Shown here piece by piece: positions 26,706 through 35,661 of a stretch of 64,000 nt of DNA. The position numbers and the translations under genes were made by a program. Source of the stretch: Comamonadaceae bacterium (GTDB lineage: Bacteria; Pseudomonadota; Gammaproteobacteria; Burkholderiales; Burkholderiaceae_C); NCBI GenBank assembly GCA_947476465.1, contig CANJQN010000014.1, positions 1 through 64,000 on the forward strand. The letters are read 5' to 3'. The notes beneath the pieces are model-generated. The model made no database searches, was not told the DNA's origin, and was given only the letters and a program-made list of their open reading frames with translations. The stretch's first letter is position 1. Every line of letters starts with the position of its first letter.

Positions 26706-28235
26706 ATGAGGAATAAATGGTCAAGTGGCTACGTCTCGGATATGACTTATTCGCATGGGTACTATCACGAGCTTTCGCCACCGTTCATCCGCTTTTTCCT
26801 GCTGATGAACGGCTTTGCCAATGCCTCGCAAGGCGGCGGATACAACTACTGCGAACTGGGCTTCGGGCAGGGCGTCTCGTGCAACCTGCATGCCGCGGCC
26901 AATCCCCGCGGGCGGTTTCACGGCACCGATTTCTACCCCGATCACGCACTTTTCGCCCAGAAGCTGGCCGCCGGCGCGCAGCTTGACGCCAACTGGCTGG
27001 GCCTGGGCTTCGAGGAGATGCTCGACGCCGACCTGCCCCAGTTCGACTTCATCACCCTGCATGGGGTGTGGTCCTGGATCGACGCGGCCGCGCGCCACGC
27101 GGTGGTCGAGTTCCTGCGCCGCCGCCTGAAGGTGGGTGGCGTGGTCTACGCAAGCTACAACGTGATGCCGGGCTGGTCGGCCGAAAAGCCGCTACGCGAG
27201 CTGCTGTGGTTGCATACCGAGCTGGCCGGCGCCGGCTCGACCGACAAGCGAATCCGCGGCGCGCTCGATTTCGCGCAACGCCTGCGCGAGGGCAAGGCGG
27301 CCTTCTTCGACCAGAACACCCGGGCCGGCCAGATGCTGGACGACATGCTGCGCGACGACCTGCATGTGGTGGCGCATGAGTACTTCAACCGCTCCTGGCA
27401 CCTGACCTACTTCGCCGACCTGGCGCGCGATCTCGAAGCCGGCGGACTGTCGTTCGCCTGCTCGCTGCACCGCAGCGATCTGACCGGCGAGGTGTTCCAC
27501 CGCACCCGTGGCATGCAAATCGGCGAGCTGGAACCGGCCCTGCGCCAGACCACCAACGACTTCATTCTCAATCGGCGGTTCCGGCGCGACGTCTTCGTGC
27601 GCGGCGCCAGCAAGCTGCCGGCGCTGGAGCGTGACGCGATGCTCAAGGACGTCGCGGTCACCCTGATGCGGGCGCCCGGGAGCATCTCGCCGACCCTTCA
27701 AACTCCCTACGGCTCGGTCACGCTCGACGCCAGCATCACCCGCCAGATCGCCCAGGTGGTCGAATCGTCGGCCGGCCCGGTGCGCATTGCCGACCTGATC
27801 GAGCGGGGCGACCTGTCCAGCACCCCGCTCGAGCGCGTGTTCGAGACCGTGGCGGCCCTGGTCGCCCAAAGCCAATTGGCGCCGGTGTTTGCCGATGATG
27901 CGCGGCAGGCCGCCTCGGCCCGCGCGCGCGCCATGAACCAGGCCATTGCCGACCACGCGCGCCTGGACAACACCCTGCGCTACCTGGCGTCGCCGGTGAC
28001 CGGTCAGGGTATGGAAGCCAGCCGCATCGAGCGCCTGTTCCTGTTCGCCTGGGAGCAAGGCGCCCGCCAGGCGCCGGAGTTGGCCGCGATCGCGTGGCCC
28101 CCGCACGCGGCCACCACCGGCGCCGCGCAGGCAGACGCGCAGGCCCGCGGCGACATCGAGACCCGTGCCGCGCAGTTTCTCGAAACGACCGCCCCGCTGT
28201 GGACGCGCCTGGGCATCTTGCAGGAGGCCGCATGA
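26706..28235 (+). CDS. SAM-dependent methyltransferase with regulatory domain (protein-lysine-methyltransferase-like)
   Basis: The 509 residues have a SAM-binding motif I CELGFGQGVSCN (49-60) near the N-terminus and a motif-II/III-like FDFITLHGVWSWID. A large C-terminal half follows, with TTNDFILNRRFRRDVFVRG as in the methyltransferase regulatory domain (MethyTransf_Reg). Rickettsial OmpB lysine methyltransferases belong to this group, so a surface or secreted protein is a possible target. The start at ATG 26706 is chosen for homology (YDVSDMTYSHGYY-like opening). It is coupled by ATGA to the GNAT gene. The 95 bases upstream include CATAAT, a possible -10. Confidence 0.82.
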   Translation: MRNKWSSGYVSDMTYSHGYYHELSPPFIRFFLLMNGFANASQGGGYNYCELGFGQGVSCNLHAAANPRGRFHGTDFYPDHALFAQKLAAGAQLDANWLGLGFEEMLDADLPQFDFITLHGVWSWIDAAARHAVVEFLRRRLKVGGVVYASYNVMPGWSAEKPLRELLWLHTELAGAGSTDKRIRGALDFAQRLREGKAAFFDQNTRAGQMLDDMLRDDLHVVAHEYFNRSWHLTYFADLARDLEAGGLSFACSLHRSDLTGEVFHRTRGMQIGELEPALRQTTNDFILNRRFRRDVFVRGASKLPALERDAMLKDVAVTLMRAPGSISPTLQTPYGSVTLDASITRQIAQVVESSAGPVRIADLIERGDLSSTPLERVFETVAALVAQSQLAPVFADDARQAASARARAMNQAIADHARLDNTLRYLASPVTGQGMEASRIERLFLFAWEQGARQAPELAAIAWPPHAATTGAAQADAQARGDIETRAAQFLETTAPLWTRLGILQEAA

Positions 28236-28831
28236 TCCAGACCGCCACCCTCCGGATCGCCCGCCAGAGCGAGGCCCAGGCCGGCCCCAAGGTCTGGCTC
28301 GAGAACGACGACTGGTGGCTTTATGAAGTCCACACGGATTTCGCCGCGCCCTACGCCCGCTTTCATGCCCGCAACCGGCACCATCTGCGCATGGCCATGA
28401 CCCAGACCCCCGAGCTGGAGCAGACCGACTACTGGCAGTCCGAACTGCCGCGCCGTCAGGCGGCCATGCAGGCCGGGCAGGCCGTGCACCTGGTGGGGTA
28501 TTCCAAGCGCTCGAGCAGCGGTGAGATCGCCTGCCTCAACAGCTTCTGGGCCATCGAGCATGGTGACTTTCGCGCTTGCACTATCAGCTTCATGGTCGAC
28601 GAGTCCATGCAGGGCCGAGGCCTGATGTACAACGCCGCCGCGCCTGCCGTGCGCGAGGTGATGAGCCGCCACAACCTGCACCGCGTCATGGCCACCCACC
28701 TGCCCGAGAACCTGCGCAGTGCGCAGCTGCTGCGCCGCCTGGGCTTTGTCGTCGAAGGCTATGCGCGTGACTTCGTGATGATCAACGGCAAGTGGCGCGA
28801 CAACGTGCTGCTGTCACTGTTGGAGTCCTGA
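28232..28831 (+). CDS. GNAT-family N-acetyltransferase (RimJ/RimL-like)
   Basis: The 199 residues fit the RimJ/RimL GNAT group. Recognisable parts are ISFMVDESMQGRGLMYNA for acetyl-CoA binding (the Q/R-x-x-G-x-G/A element) and VMATHLPENLRSAQLLRRLGF, followed by VEGYARDFVMINGKWRDNVLLSLL. Such enzymes acetylate the alpha-amino group of proteins or small amines. Translation is coupled to the methyltransferase (ATGA), so both probably act on the same target or process. Confidence 0.88.
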   Translation: MIQTATLRIARQSEAQAGPKVWLENDDWWLYEVHTDFAAPYARFHARNRHHLRMAMTQTPELEQTDYWQSELPRRQAAMQAGQAVHLVGYSKRSSSGEIACLNSFWAIEHGDFRACTISFMVDESMQGRGLMYNAAAPAVREVMSRHNLHRVMATHLPENLRSAQLLRRLGFVVEGYARDFVMINGKWRDNVLLSLLES

Positions 28832-28869
28832 GGCGTTGGTGGCCTTCGCGCAGCGTCATGTGCTCAGGG

Positions 28870-29334
28870 TCAGACTCGCCCTGCGGGATCGGGCGGCCGC
28901 GTCACCGAGCCCACCTCGGCCAGCGCGGGTTTGAGTTTTTTCGCCGCGTCCGAGAACGCGATGAGGGTGCGGCAGACTGCGTCCACGCCGGTGTCGGCCA
29001 GGGCAATGCCGCACTGCAGGGCGATGTCGCCAGTGCGTGGATCCCGTCCAAACGCCGGTGCGTTGTCACCCATCATCAAAAAGTTGGATTCGAGCAGCAA
29101 GGGCAGCAACGTGGACTCATGCCCGGGCGCGACCGCGCCGAAGTTCACCGCCAGTTGCAGCCGGGGCCCGTCGCCGTCCTTACCGTCGCCGATCTCGATC
29201 AGATCGATGTCGATGTCGTGGATGCGCAGCGTGAAGCTGACGGTGCCCAGCGGGTCGGGCACCAAGGTCGGCGCGGGCATGCCGAGCCAGGCACAGATGC
29301 CGTTGCACAGTTCCTGGAGGTTCTTCAACGCCAT
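28870..29334 (-). CDS. CesT-like (Tir chaperone family) small protein
   Basis: The 154 residues have the size, acidic character and pattern of CesT-type secretion chaperones: an N-terminal helix (LQELCNGICAWLG), a strand with LRIHDIDIDLIE, then LLPLLLESNFLMMGDNAPAFGRDPRTGDIALQCGIAL. No type III secretion genes are in the window, so it may serve an orphan effector or have another role. It lies 22 bases downstream of the SDR stop on the same strand, separated from it by a perfect palindrome. Confidence 0.6.
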   Translation of the reverse strand: MALKNLQELCNGICAWLGMPAPTLVPDPLGTVSFTLRIHDIDIDLIEIGDGKDGDGPRLQLAVNFGAVAPGHESTLLPLLLESNFLMMGDNAPAFGRDPRTGDIALQCGIALADTGVDAVCRTLIAFSDAAKKLKPALAEVGSVTRPPDPAGRV

Positions 29335-29344
29335 GCTTGCTTTT

Positions 29345-29383
29345 GGTGCTCGACGTCAGCGGCCGCCGCTGACGTCGAGCACC
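29345..29383. repeat. Perfect 19-bp inverted repeat spanning the SDR stop codon
   Basis: The arms at 29345-29363 and 29365-29383 are exact reverse complements with a single-base centre. The right arm is the end of the SDR coding sequence (codons for VLDVSGG), and the left arm runs past the stop. An RNA from the minus strand would form a very stable hairpin, but no U-tract follows, so it is not a standard terminator. Exact symmetry of coding and non-coding sequence suggests a recent inverted duplication, for example by template switching. Confidence 0.9.
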
Positions 29384-30102
29384 GCCCCGGTGGTGTAGCT
29401 GGCCTCGGGCGAGAGCAGCCACACGATGGCTTGCGCCACCTCGATGGCGGTGCCCGCGCGCTTGATCGGCGAAGTCGGGCCGACCTGGCGCGCGCGGTCA
29501 GGTTGCCCGCCAGACGCATGGATTTCGGTGTCGATCAGCCCCGGCCGGACCGCATTGACCCGAATGCCCTCGGCCGCGACTTCACGGGCCAGGCCCAGGG
29601 TGAACGAGTCGATGGCTCCCTTGCTGGCCGCATAGTCGATGTACTGGCCGGGTGACCCCAGCCGGCTGGAGGCGCTGGAGATGTTGACAATGGCGCCGCC
29701 GGTGCCGCCATGGCGGGAGCTCATGCGCTTGACGGCCTCGCGCGCGCACAGCATCGATCCGATCACGTTGACATCGAACAGGCGGCGCCATCGCGCCAGG
29801 CTCATCTCGTCCAGGCGGGCGGCCACATCAACCACCCCAGCGTTGTTGACCAGGCCGGCGATGGGGCCGAGCTGCGCGCCCAGCCGCTCGAACATGGCCA
29901 GTACCTGGTCCTCCTGGGCGATATCGGCCTGCAGTGCGACGGCCGTGCCGCCGGCTTCGCGAATCCGCGCCACCAGCACCTGCGCCGCCTGCGCCTGCGT
30001 GGCGTAGTTGATGCCGACCGCCCAACCGCGCTGGGCGGCCAACAGTGCGGTGGCCGCGCCGATGCCGCGTCCGCCCCCCGTCACCAACAAGACTTTGTCC
30101 AT
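29356..30102 (-). CDS. Short-chain dehydrogenase/reductase
   Basis: The 248 residues are a classical SDR: NAD(P)-binding TGGGRGIG (8-15), NNAG, and the catalytic set with Ser in NISSAS and YAASK for Tyr and Lys. The C-terminus LDVSGGR is normal for the family. The cofactor is probably NADPH or NADH with a ketone or secondary alcohol as substrate; 3-oxoacyl reductase and glucose-dehydrogenase-like roles are both possible. It is divergent from the dienelactone hydrolase, with a 125-base shared upstream region. Confidence 0.92.
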   Translation of the reverse strand: MDKVLLVTGGGRGIGAATALLAAQRGWAVGINYATQAQAAQVLVARIREAGGTAVALQADIAQEDQVLAMFERLGAQLGPIAGLVNNAGVVDVAARLDEMSLARWRRLFDVNVIGSMLCAREAVKRMSSRHGGTGGAIVNISSASSRLGSPGQYIDYAASKGAIDSFTLGLAREVAAEGIRVNAVRPGLIDTEIHASGGQPDRARQVGPTSPIKRAGTAIEVAQAIVWLLSPEASYTTGAVLDVSGGR

Positions 30103-30227
30103 GCGTGCCCTCCCTGATGCCAGTCGCGGGTAAAGTTCGTTCTGATTAAAGCAAAGGTGCCGCGCCCTCGCCAGCTTTCCTGGTGCAAGGCCTGCGGGAC
30201 TCGTTCAACCACGACAAGGAGCATGCA

Positions 30228-30911
30228 ATGGGTGAATTCATCGATCTGAAGGCCGCCGAAGGCCACGTCTTCCCGGCCTACGTGGCTCGCCCGGCCGGAG
30301 CGCCCAAGGCGGCGGTGGTCGTGCTGCAGGAGATTTTCGGCGTCAACTCGCATATTCGCGCCGTGGCCGACGGTTATGCCGCCGCGGGCTACCTGGCGGT
30401 GGCGCCTGCCACCTTCCGCCGCGTCAAGGCGAACGTGGAGCTTGGCTACGACGAGGCTGACATGCAGGCGGGCATCGCACTCAAGGCGGCGGTCGAGGCA
30501 CTCCCCGCGCCAGGCGTGATGGCGGACATCCAGGCGGCGATCGATCACGCGGGCGCCGCGGGCAAGGTCGGCATCGTGGGCTATTGCTGGGGCGGCCTGC
30601 TCACCTGGCGCGCGGCCTGCAACCTGCGCGGCCTGTCGGCGGCCGCGCCCTATTACGGCGGCGGCATGACCGGGCCCGACGAGGTGGCGCGCAAGGCCCG
30701 CATCCCGGTGTTGGCCCACTTTGGCAAGAAGGACCGCCACATCTCGGTGGACAGCGTCCTGGCATTCAAGCGGGCCCACCCCGACGTCGAGGTGCATCTG
30801 TATGAAGCCGACCACGGCTTCAACTGCGACCATCGCGGCTCGTACGATGCCGCCGCCACCACACTGGCGCGCGAACGCACGCTGGCCTTCTTCGGCAAGC
30901 ACTTGGGGTAA
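30228..30911 (+). CDS. Dienelactone hydrolase family protein
   Basis: This 227-residue alpha/beta hydrolase has the dienelactone hydrolase nucleophile motif GYCWGG (Cys), followed by FGKKDRHIS (Asp) and YEADHGF (His), giving a Cys-Asp-His triad. The substrate may be a dienelactone from chloroaromatic breakdown or another lactone or ester. ATG 30228 has AAGGA 7 bases upstream; the open frame reaches 30183 but lacks homology there. No aromatic ring-cleavage genes are nearby. Confidence 0.88.
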   Translation: MGEFIDLKAAEGHVFPAYVARPAGAPKAAVVVLQEIFGVNSHIRAVADGYAAAGYLAVAPATFRRVKANVELGYDEADMQAGIALKAAVEALPAPGVMADIQAAIDHAGAAGKVGIVGYCWGGLLTWRAACNLRGLSAAAPYYGGGMTGPDEVARKARIPVLAHFGKKDRHISVDSVLAFKRAHPDVEVHLYEADHGFNCDHRGSYDAAATTLARERTLAFFGKHLG

Positions 30912-30929
30912 GCCCGGTGCGGCGAGCCT

Positions 30930-30938
30930 GGGGGGGGG
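30930..30938 (+). other. G9 homopolymer in the amidohydrolase signal-peptide region
   Basis: Nine G residues lie between a GTG at 30917 and the in-frame amidohydrolase body. With eight Gs, the GTG would open in frame and read [20 protein letters not shown], a textbook signal peptide with a positive n-region. With nine, that start goes into another frame and only TTG 30939 remains. Possible explanations are a sequencing slip, a slippery tract giving on/off expression, or a real frameshift. Confidence 0.7.
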
Positions 30939-31820
30939 TTGCCCGCGGTGGCGCTGATGCTGCTGGCGGCGGCTCTGACGACAGCGCCGGCCTGGGCGCT
31001 CTACCGCGGCCCGCTGTTCGACGCGCACCTGCACTACAACGTCGAGGCCTGGGACGGCCAGGCGGGCCCCCATCCACCGGCCGACGTGGTCGAGCGCATG
31101 CGGCGCAACGGCGTGCGCGCCATCATCGCCAACTCCCGCCCCAATGCCGGCACACTGGCGCTGGCGGGCTCGCCGCTGGCGCGTGAGGCCGGGGTCCAGG
31201 TCGTGCCGTTCGTGCGGCTGTATCGCGACCGCGCTGACTACGACAACTGGTTCCGCGACGAGAGCATCTACCGCATGGTGCTCGATCTGCTCGAGCGCGG
31301 CACGCCGGCCGGGCCGTACCGCGGCATCGGCGAGTTCCACCTCTACGACAGTGCCAATGCCCGGCAACCGGTGGCGCGCAAGCTGATGGCGCTGGCCGAA
31401 GCGCGGCAGCTGGCGGTGCTGGCCCATGTGGACGATGCCGCCGTCGACCTGCTGATGGCGGCGGCGCCCTCGGGCGGGGCCAGGCTGCGGCTGATCTGGG
31501 CGCACAGCGGCATCGGCGGCGCATCTCCGGCGCGGGTCGATCAATTGCTGGCGCGCTACCCGCTGTTGATGGGGGAGTTGTCGTACCGGCCGGGCCTCAC
31601 CTGCGACGAAGGTCGTCTGTGCCCGCAATGGCGCGCCTTGCTGCTCAAGTACCCTGGCCGCTTCATGCTGGGGTCAGACACCTGGATCAACGCGCGCTGG
31701 GACCAATACGACGCACTGATGACGGGCTACCGCACGTGGCTGGCCGACCTGCCGGTCGATGTGGCGCAGAAGCTTGCCTGGGGCAATGGCGCTGCGCTGT
31801 TCGGGCTGCGCGCGCCCTGA
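30939..31820 (+). CDS. Periplasmic amidohydrolase-2-like metal hydrolase
   Basis: The 293 residues show the amidohydrolase barrel. FDAHLHYN (the HxH metal site) follows a hydrophobic signal segment ([14 protein letters not shown]), then [20 protein letters not shown] and the C-terminal metal ligand in MLGSDTW. It should be exported and hydrolyse or decarboxylate a small substrate. The only in-frame start is TTG 30939, which gives no positive n-region and no ribosome site; a G9 tract just upstream suggests the true start is GTG 30917 with one G fewer. Confidence 0.78.
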   Translation: MPAVALMLLAAALTTAPAWALYRGPLFDAHLHYNVEAWDGQAGPHPPADVVERMRRNGVRAIIANSRPNAGTLALAGSPLAREAGVQVVPFVRLYRDRADYDNWFRDESIYRMVLDLLERGTPAGPYRGIGEFHLYDSANARQPVARKLMALAEARQLAVLAHVDDAAVDLLMAAAPSGGARLRLIWAHSGIGGASPARVDQLLARYPLLMGELSYRPGLTCDEGRLCPQWRALLLKYPGRFMLGSDTWINARWDQYDALMTGYRTWLADLPVDVAQKLAWGNGAALFGLRAP

Positions 31821-32933
31821 TCAACGGTTGGTGCGCGCCAGATAACGCTTGCGCCACAGCACCAACACCAGCCCCACGGCCAGCACGGCCATCGCGGCGG
31901 TGGTCCACCAGAAGCCACCGGCCGATCCAAGCAGGGGCATCTGCTGGAAGTTCATGCCGAAGATGCCCGTGATCAGGTTCAGCGGGAGGAACACGGCAGT
32001 CAGCGCCGTGAGCGTTCGCATGATGGTGTTGGTGCGGTGGCTCTGGGCGGAAAAATGGATCTGCACGGCCGCCTCGGCGCCCTCCTCCATCCGCCGCACC
32101 TGGTGCACCACGCGGCGGATGTGTTCGACCACGTCGTTGGCACGCACCACCAGGGCGTCGCGCTCTTGCCGAGACAGGTGTGCCGGCGGCTGTTCGCGAA
32201 TGGCGTCCACCCACTCGAGCATCGCGTCGCTTTGTTCCTCGCACAGGTCCTCCAGCTGATGCAGTTCGCGGCGCGCAAGCATCAACGCCTGCCAGTCGGC
32301 CGGCTGGCGGCTAGGCGCCAGGAGCCGGTCTTGCCATGCCGAAAGCTCGACGGCGAGCTGCTTGCGCAACTCGAGGTAGCCGTCGACCATGACGTTGATC
32401 ATGCCCAGGGTCAGGTCGGCCGGACTGGCGGGCAGGCGGCTGCGGGCCACCGTCGACAGGCCATTGTTCTGCACGGCCTCGGCCAAGTAGCGTTCGATGA
32501 AACCGCGCGGGGTCTGGCAGCCCGCCGGATGAACGGAGATCAGCAGCCGGTCGAACACGGCAAAGCCGACGGCCCGGGTGCGGATGCGCCGAAAGCTCGC
32601 CAACGAGGCCGAGGCGGCCGCCGGCGGGGAGGGCGCATCGCCCGCCAGTTCGGCGTCCACCTCCTGCGGCGTGGCCAGGCGGCGGAACCCGATCAGGTCG
32701 TAGACGGAGGTGTAGTCGTAGTGCGAGGGATGCGCTGCGTTTTCGAGATCCTTGACGTGCAGGTCCATCAGCGGGGAGCCGCCGAGCCGGCCGGCCATCT
32801 CCTGCAAGCTGGGCAAGTGCGAGGCCAGTTGCTGCTGTTCCAGATGCACCCAGACGAAGCCGCGCACGGGAGCCCGATCCGGGATCGAATCGAGGAAGCG
32901 CAGCGTGCCCTCGGTGAACTCGACGATCTGCAT
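31821..32933 (-). CDS. corA: CorA-family divalent cation channel (Mg2+/Co2+ or Zn2+)
   Basis: The 370 residues have a long cytoplasmic funnel domain with coiled-coil helices (about 1-300), then two membrane helices at the C-terminus with the defining GMN motif in GIFGMNFQQMP between them. It carries Mg2+ or a related divalent ion through the inner membrane; ZntB-type zinc transport is an alternative. I use ATG 32933, the usual start (MQIVEFTEG), over GTG 32945. It lies 13 bases downstream of hemB and is probably co-transcribed with it. Its end abuts the amidohydrolase stop. Confidence 0.9.
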   Translation of the reverse strand: MQIVEFTEGTLRFLDSIPDRAPVRGFVWVHLEQQQLASHLPSLQEMAGRLGGSPLMDLHVKDLENAAHPSHYDYTSVYDLIGFRRLATPQEVDAELAGDAPSPPAAASASLASFRRIRTRAVGFAVFDRLLISVHPAGCQTPRGFIERYLAEAVQNNGLSTVARSRLPASPADLTLGMINVMVDGYLELRKQLAVELSAWQDRLLAPSRQPADWQALMLARRELHQLEDLCEEQSDAMLEWVDAIREQPPAHLSRQERDALVVRANDVVEHIRRVVHQVRRMEEGAEAAVQIHFSAQSHRTNTIMRTLTALTAVFLPLNLITGIFGMNFQQMPLLGSAGGFWWTTAAMAVLAVGLVLVLWRKRYLARTNR

Positions 32934-32946
32934 GGCGGCGGGCACC

Positions 32947-34020
<1,074 letters not shown>

Positions 34021-34058
34021 TTATGGGTTGCGCAGCCGCCTCTATGCATTCAGAACGC

Positions 34059-34087
34059 TTGAACCGGCATGGCCGCTGCGCTAAATT
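34059..34087 (+). promoter_or_regulatory. Sigma-70-like promoter before the candidate small RNA
   Basis: TTGAAC at 34059-34064 and TAAATT at 34082-34087 are separated by exactly 17 bases, a good sigma-70 arrangement. No coding sequence follows on the plus strand, but a strong terminator ends about 100 bases later. Confidence 0.55.
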
Positions 34088-34093
34088 AGATCT

Positions 34094-34195
34094 TGGGCGG
34101 CTTGCCGCTCCCCGCTTTTCCTCCCTGAGCGGGCGCCTTGATGTGTGACAGCGGATAGGCTTCCCAGCCCCGGCTTGATGGCCGGGGTTTTTTTT
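34094..34195 (+). ncRNA. Candidate small RNA with exposed CCUCC loop
   Basis: The transcript is bounded by a promoter (34059-34087) and an intrinsic terminator (34168-34195), giving about 102 nucleotides. Inside, CCGCTC (34105-34110) can pair with GAGCGG (34127-34132), leaving a 16-base loop with CCTCC at 34120-34124, which is complementary to Shine-Dalgarno sequences. A short outer pairing of TTGGG (34093-34097) with CCCAG (34163-34167) is possible. I recognise no Rfam family; it does not look like 6S, tmRNA or SRP RNA. It lies between hemB and the TPM genes, both on the other strand. Confidence 0.5.
34168..34195 (+). terminator. Strong intrinsic terminator
   Basis: CCCCGGC (34168-34174) and GCCGGGG (34181-34187) form a 7-bp GC stem around TTGATG, followed by eight T residues. 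The U-tract is on the plus strand only, and no plus-strand protein gene precedes it, which is the main support for the small RNA. In the other direction it lies beyond the end of the TPM gene at 34221. Confidence 0.85.
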
Positions 34196-34220
34196 GGGGT
34201 GCGCGCCCTGCATGCGCGCT

Positions 34221-34730
34221 TTAGCTCACCACCGGCGCGTCAGGCAGCTCATTTGGCCCGACCTCGCCCTCGGCCAGCGGAAAGTGCGCGACCAGCAGCG
34301 CTGACACCTCCTCCAGCGCCTGCGTCAAGCCGTCCTCGAAGCGCCCTTCCCGAAAAGCCGACCCCATGGCTTGCACCAGACTCTGCCAATGGGTGTGGGG
34401 AACATGCCGCGTGATACCCCGGTCGGCGACGATCTCGATCGCGTGTTCGGCCAGCAGCAGGTAGATCAGCACGCCACAGTTTTTCTCGGTGTCCCAGACC
34501 CGCAGCTTGCTGAACATCGCGACGGCGCGCTCGCGGGCGGTCGCGCCGCGCCAGATGTAGCTGTTGGGAAGACCGCCCTCGACGCAGATGCGGATCTCGC
34601 CACCATGTCGCTGCTCGCTGGCCGCAACCCGTTGCGCAAGACGCGCCAGCAACGCGGGCGGCACCGCACGCCGCACCGCCTGGTCTTCATGCCAGCGCTG
34701 GCGCAGCAGCCGAAGGATCTTGTGGATCAT
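34221..34730 (-). CDS. TPM-domain protein (small)
   Basis: The 169 residues match the TPM_phosphatase domain: GGEIRICVEGGL, VWDTEKNCGVLIYLLLAEHAIEIVADRGI and FREGRFEDGLTQALEEV. There is no signal peptide, so it may sit at the cytoplasmic face. It is the last gene of a lemA/TPM operon and overlaps the larger TPM gene by one base (TGATG). Function is unclear; TPM/LemA operons are common in proteobacteria and have been linked to membrane stress. Confidence 0.85.
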   Translation of the reverse strand: MIHKILRLLRQRWHEDQAVRRAVPPALLARLAQRVAASEQRHGGEIRICVEGGLPNSYIWRGATARERAVAMFSKLRVWDTEKNCGVLIYLLLAEHAIEIVADRGITRHVPHTHWQSLVQAMGSAFREGRFEDGLTQALEEVSALLVAHFPLAEGEVGPNELPDAPVVS

Positions 34731-35656
34731 CACCAGTCTCCCGAGGCACCGCCGCCGCCGAAATCGCCGCCGCCGCCCGAGCTGAAACCGCCGCCGGAGC
34801 CAAAGCCGCCGCCGCCACCGCCGCCCCAGCCGCCCAAGCCGCCCAAGCCGCCCCAGCCGGCCCGACGCCCGGCCTGGCCGGTGGCCAGGCCGCCAGCGCC
34901 CGTGACCAAGGCGAAGAGCAGCGCGATCAGTGCGGCGATGCCGGCCGCTACCAGGCTGGACGAGTACACGAACGCCACGGCGCCGACGCCCCCGCCGGTC
35001 AGAATCGAGCCGAGCGGCCGGCCGAACATGCGTCGCAGCAAGCCACCGAGCAAGGGCACGGCGACGAACAGGAAGATGGACAGGTCCAGCCAATTGAAGC
35101 CCTGCTCCGCAGCTGCGGGGCTGTCCCGCGCCGGCTCTGGCAGGGCTTCGCCCTTGATCCGCGCGGCGATCTGATCGGCCGCCGCCGACAGCCCCCCGGC
35201 GAAATCACCGCGCCGGAACGCCGGTGTGATGGCCTCGTCGATGATCTGCTTGGCCGCCAGGTCGGGGATCGCGCCCTCCAGCGTCTTGGCGACCTCGATG
35301 CGCACCTTGCGATCGTCCTTGGCGACCACCATCAGCACGCCGTCGCCGACCTCGCGCCGGCCGATCTTCCAGGCGTTGCCCACCCGGTTGGCATAGCTGG
35401 CGATGTCCTCGGGTGCGGTGGTGGCCACCAGCAGGAAGACGACCTGCGACCCCTTGGCCTGCTCCAGCGCAGCCAGCTGCGCGTCGATGCGCTCACGCGC
35501 CGGCGCGTCGAGCGTTTGGGTGGTGTCGACGACACGCCCGCTCAGGGCGGGGACCGGTTGCACATCCTGCGCCCGCGGCGCGCCGGCCCACAAGACCAGC
35601 AGCAGCACGAGTAGCGTGCCGAGCCAGCTTGCCGACGAACGCCCGGGGCGCGGCAT
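34730..35656 (-). CDS. Secreted TPM-domain protein with Gly-rich tail (YgcG-like)
   Basis: The 308 residues have a signal peptide (MPRPGRSSASWLGTLLVLLL), a TPM domain (about 35-175, VVDTTQTLDAPARERIDAQL and EVGDGVLMVVAKDDRKVRIEVA), two or three membrane segments (about 195-265), and a low-complexity Gly/Ser/Trp-rich C-terminal tail ending in GGGGASGDW. This matches YgcG-type proteins. It lies 5 bases downstream of lemA. The tail is encoded by imperfect GGC/GGT repeats and may be prone to length changes. Confidence 0.88.
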   Translation of the reverse strand: MPRPGRSSASWLGTLLVLLLVLWAGAPRAQDVQPVPALSGRVVDTTQTLDAPARERIDAQLAALEQAKGSQVVFLLVATTAPEDIASYANRVGNAWKIGRREVGDGVLMVVAKDDRKVRIEVAKTLEGAIPDLAAKQIIDEAITPAFRRGDFAGGLSAAADQIAARIKGEALPEPARDSPAAAEQGFNWLDLSIFLFVAVPLLGGLLRRMFGRPLGSILTGGGVGAVAFVYSSSLVAAGIAALIALLFALVTGAGGLATGQAGRRAGWGGLGGLGGWGGGGGGGFGSGGGFSSGGGGDFGGGGASGDW

Positions 35657-35661
35657 CGGGG

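Noticed and set aside
30081..31628. A minus-strand frame of 515 codons
   Set aside because: It lies opposite the dienelactone hydrolase and amidohydrolase, which have clear catalytic motifs.
34094..34195. 6S RNA, tmRNA or SRP RNA
   Set aside because: The transcript is only about 100 nt, lacks the 6S closing stem and bubble, and has no tmRNA or SRP core sequence.
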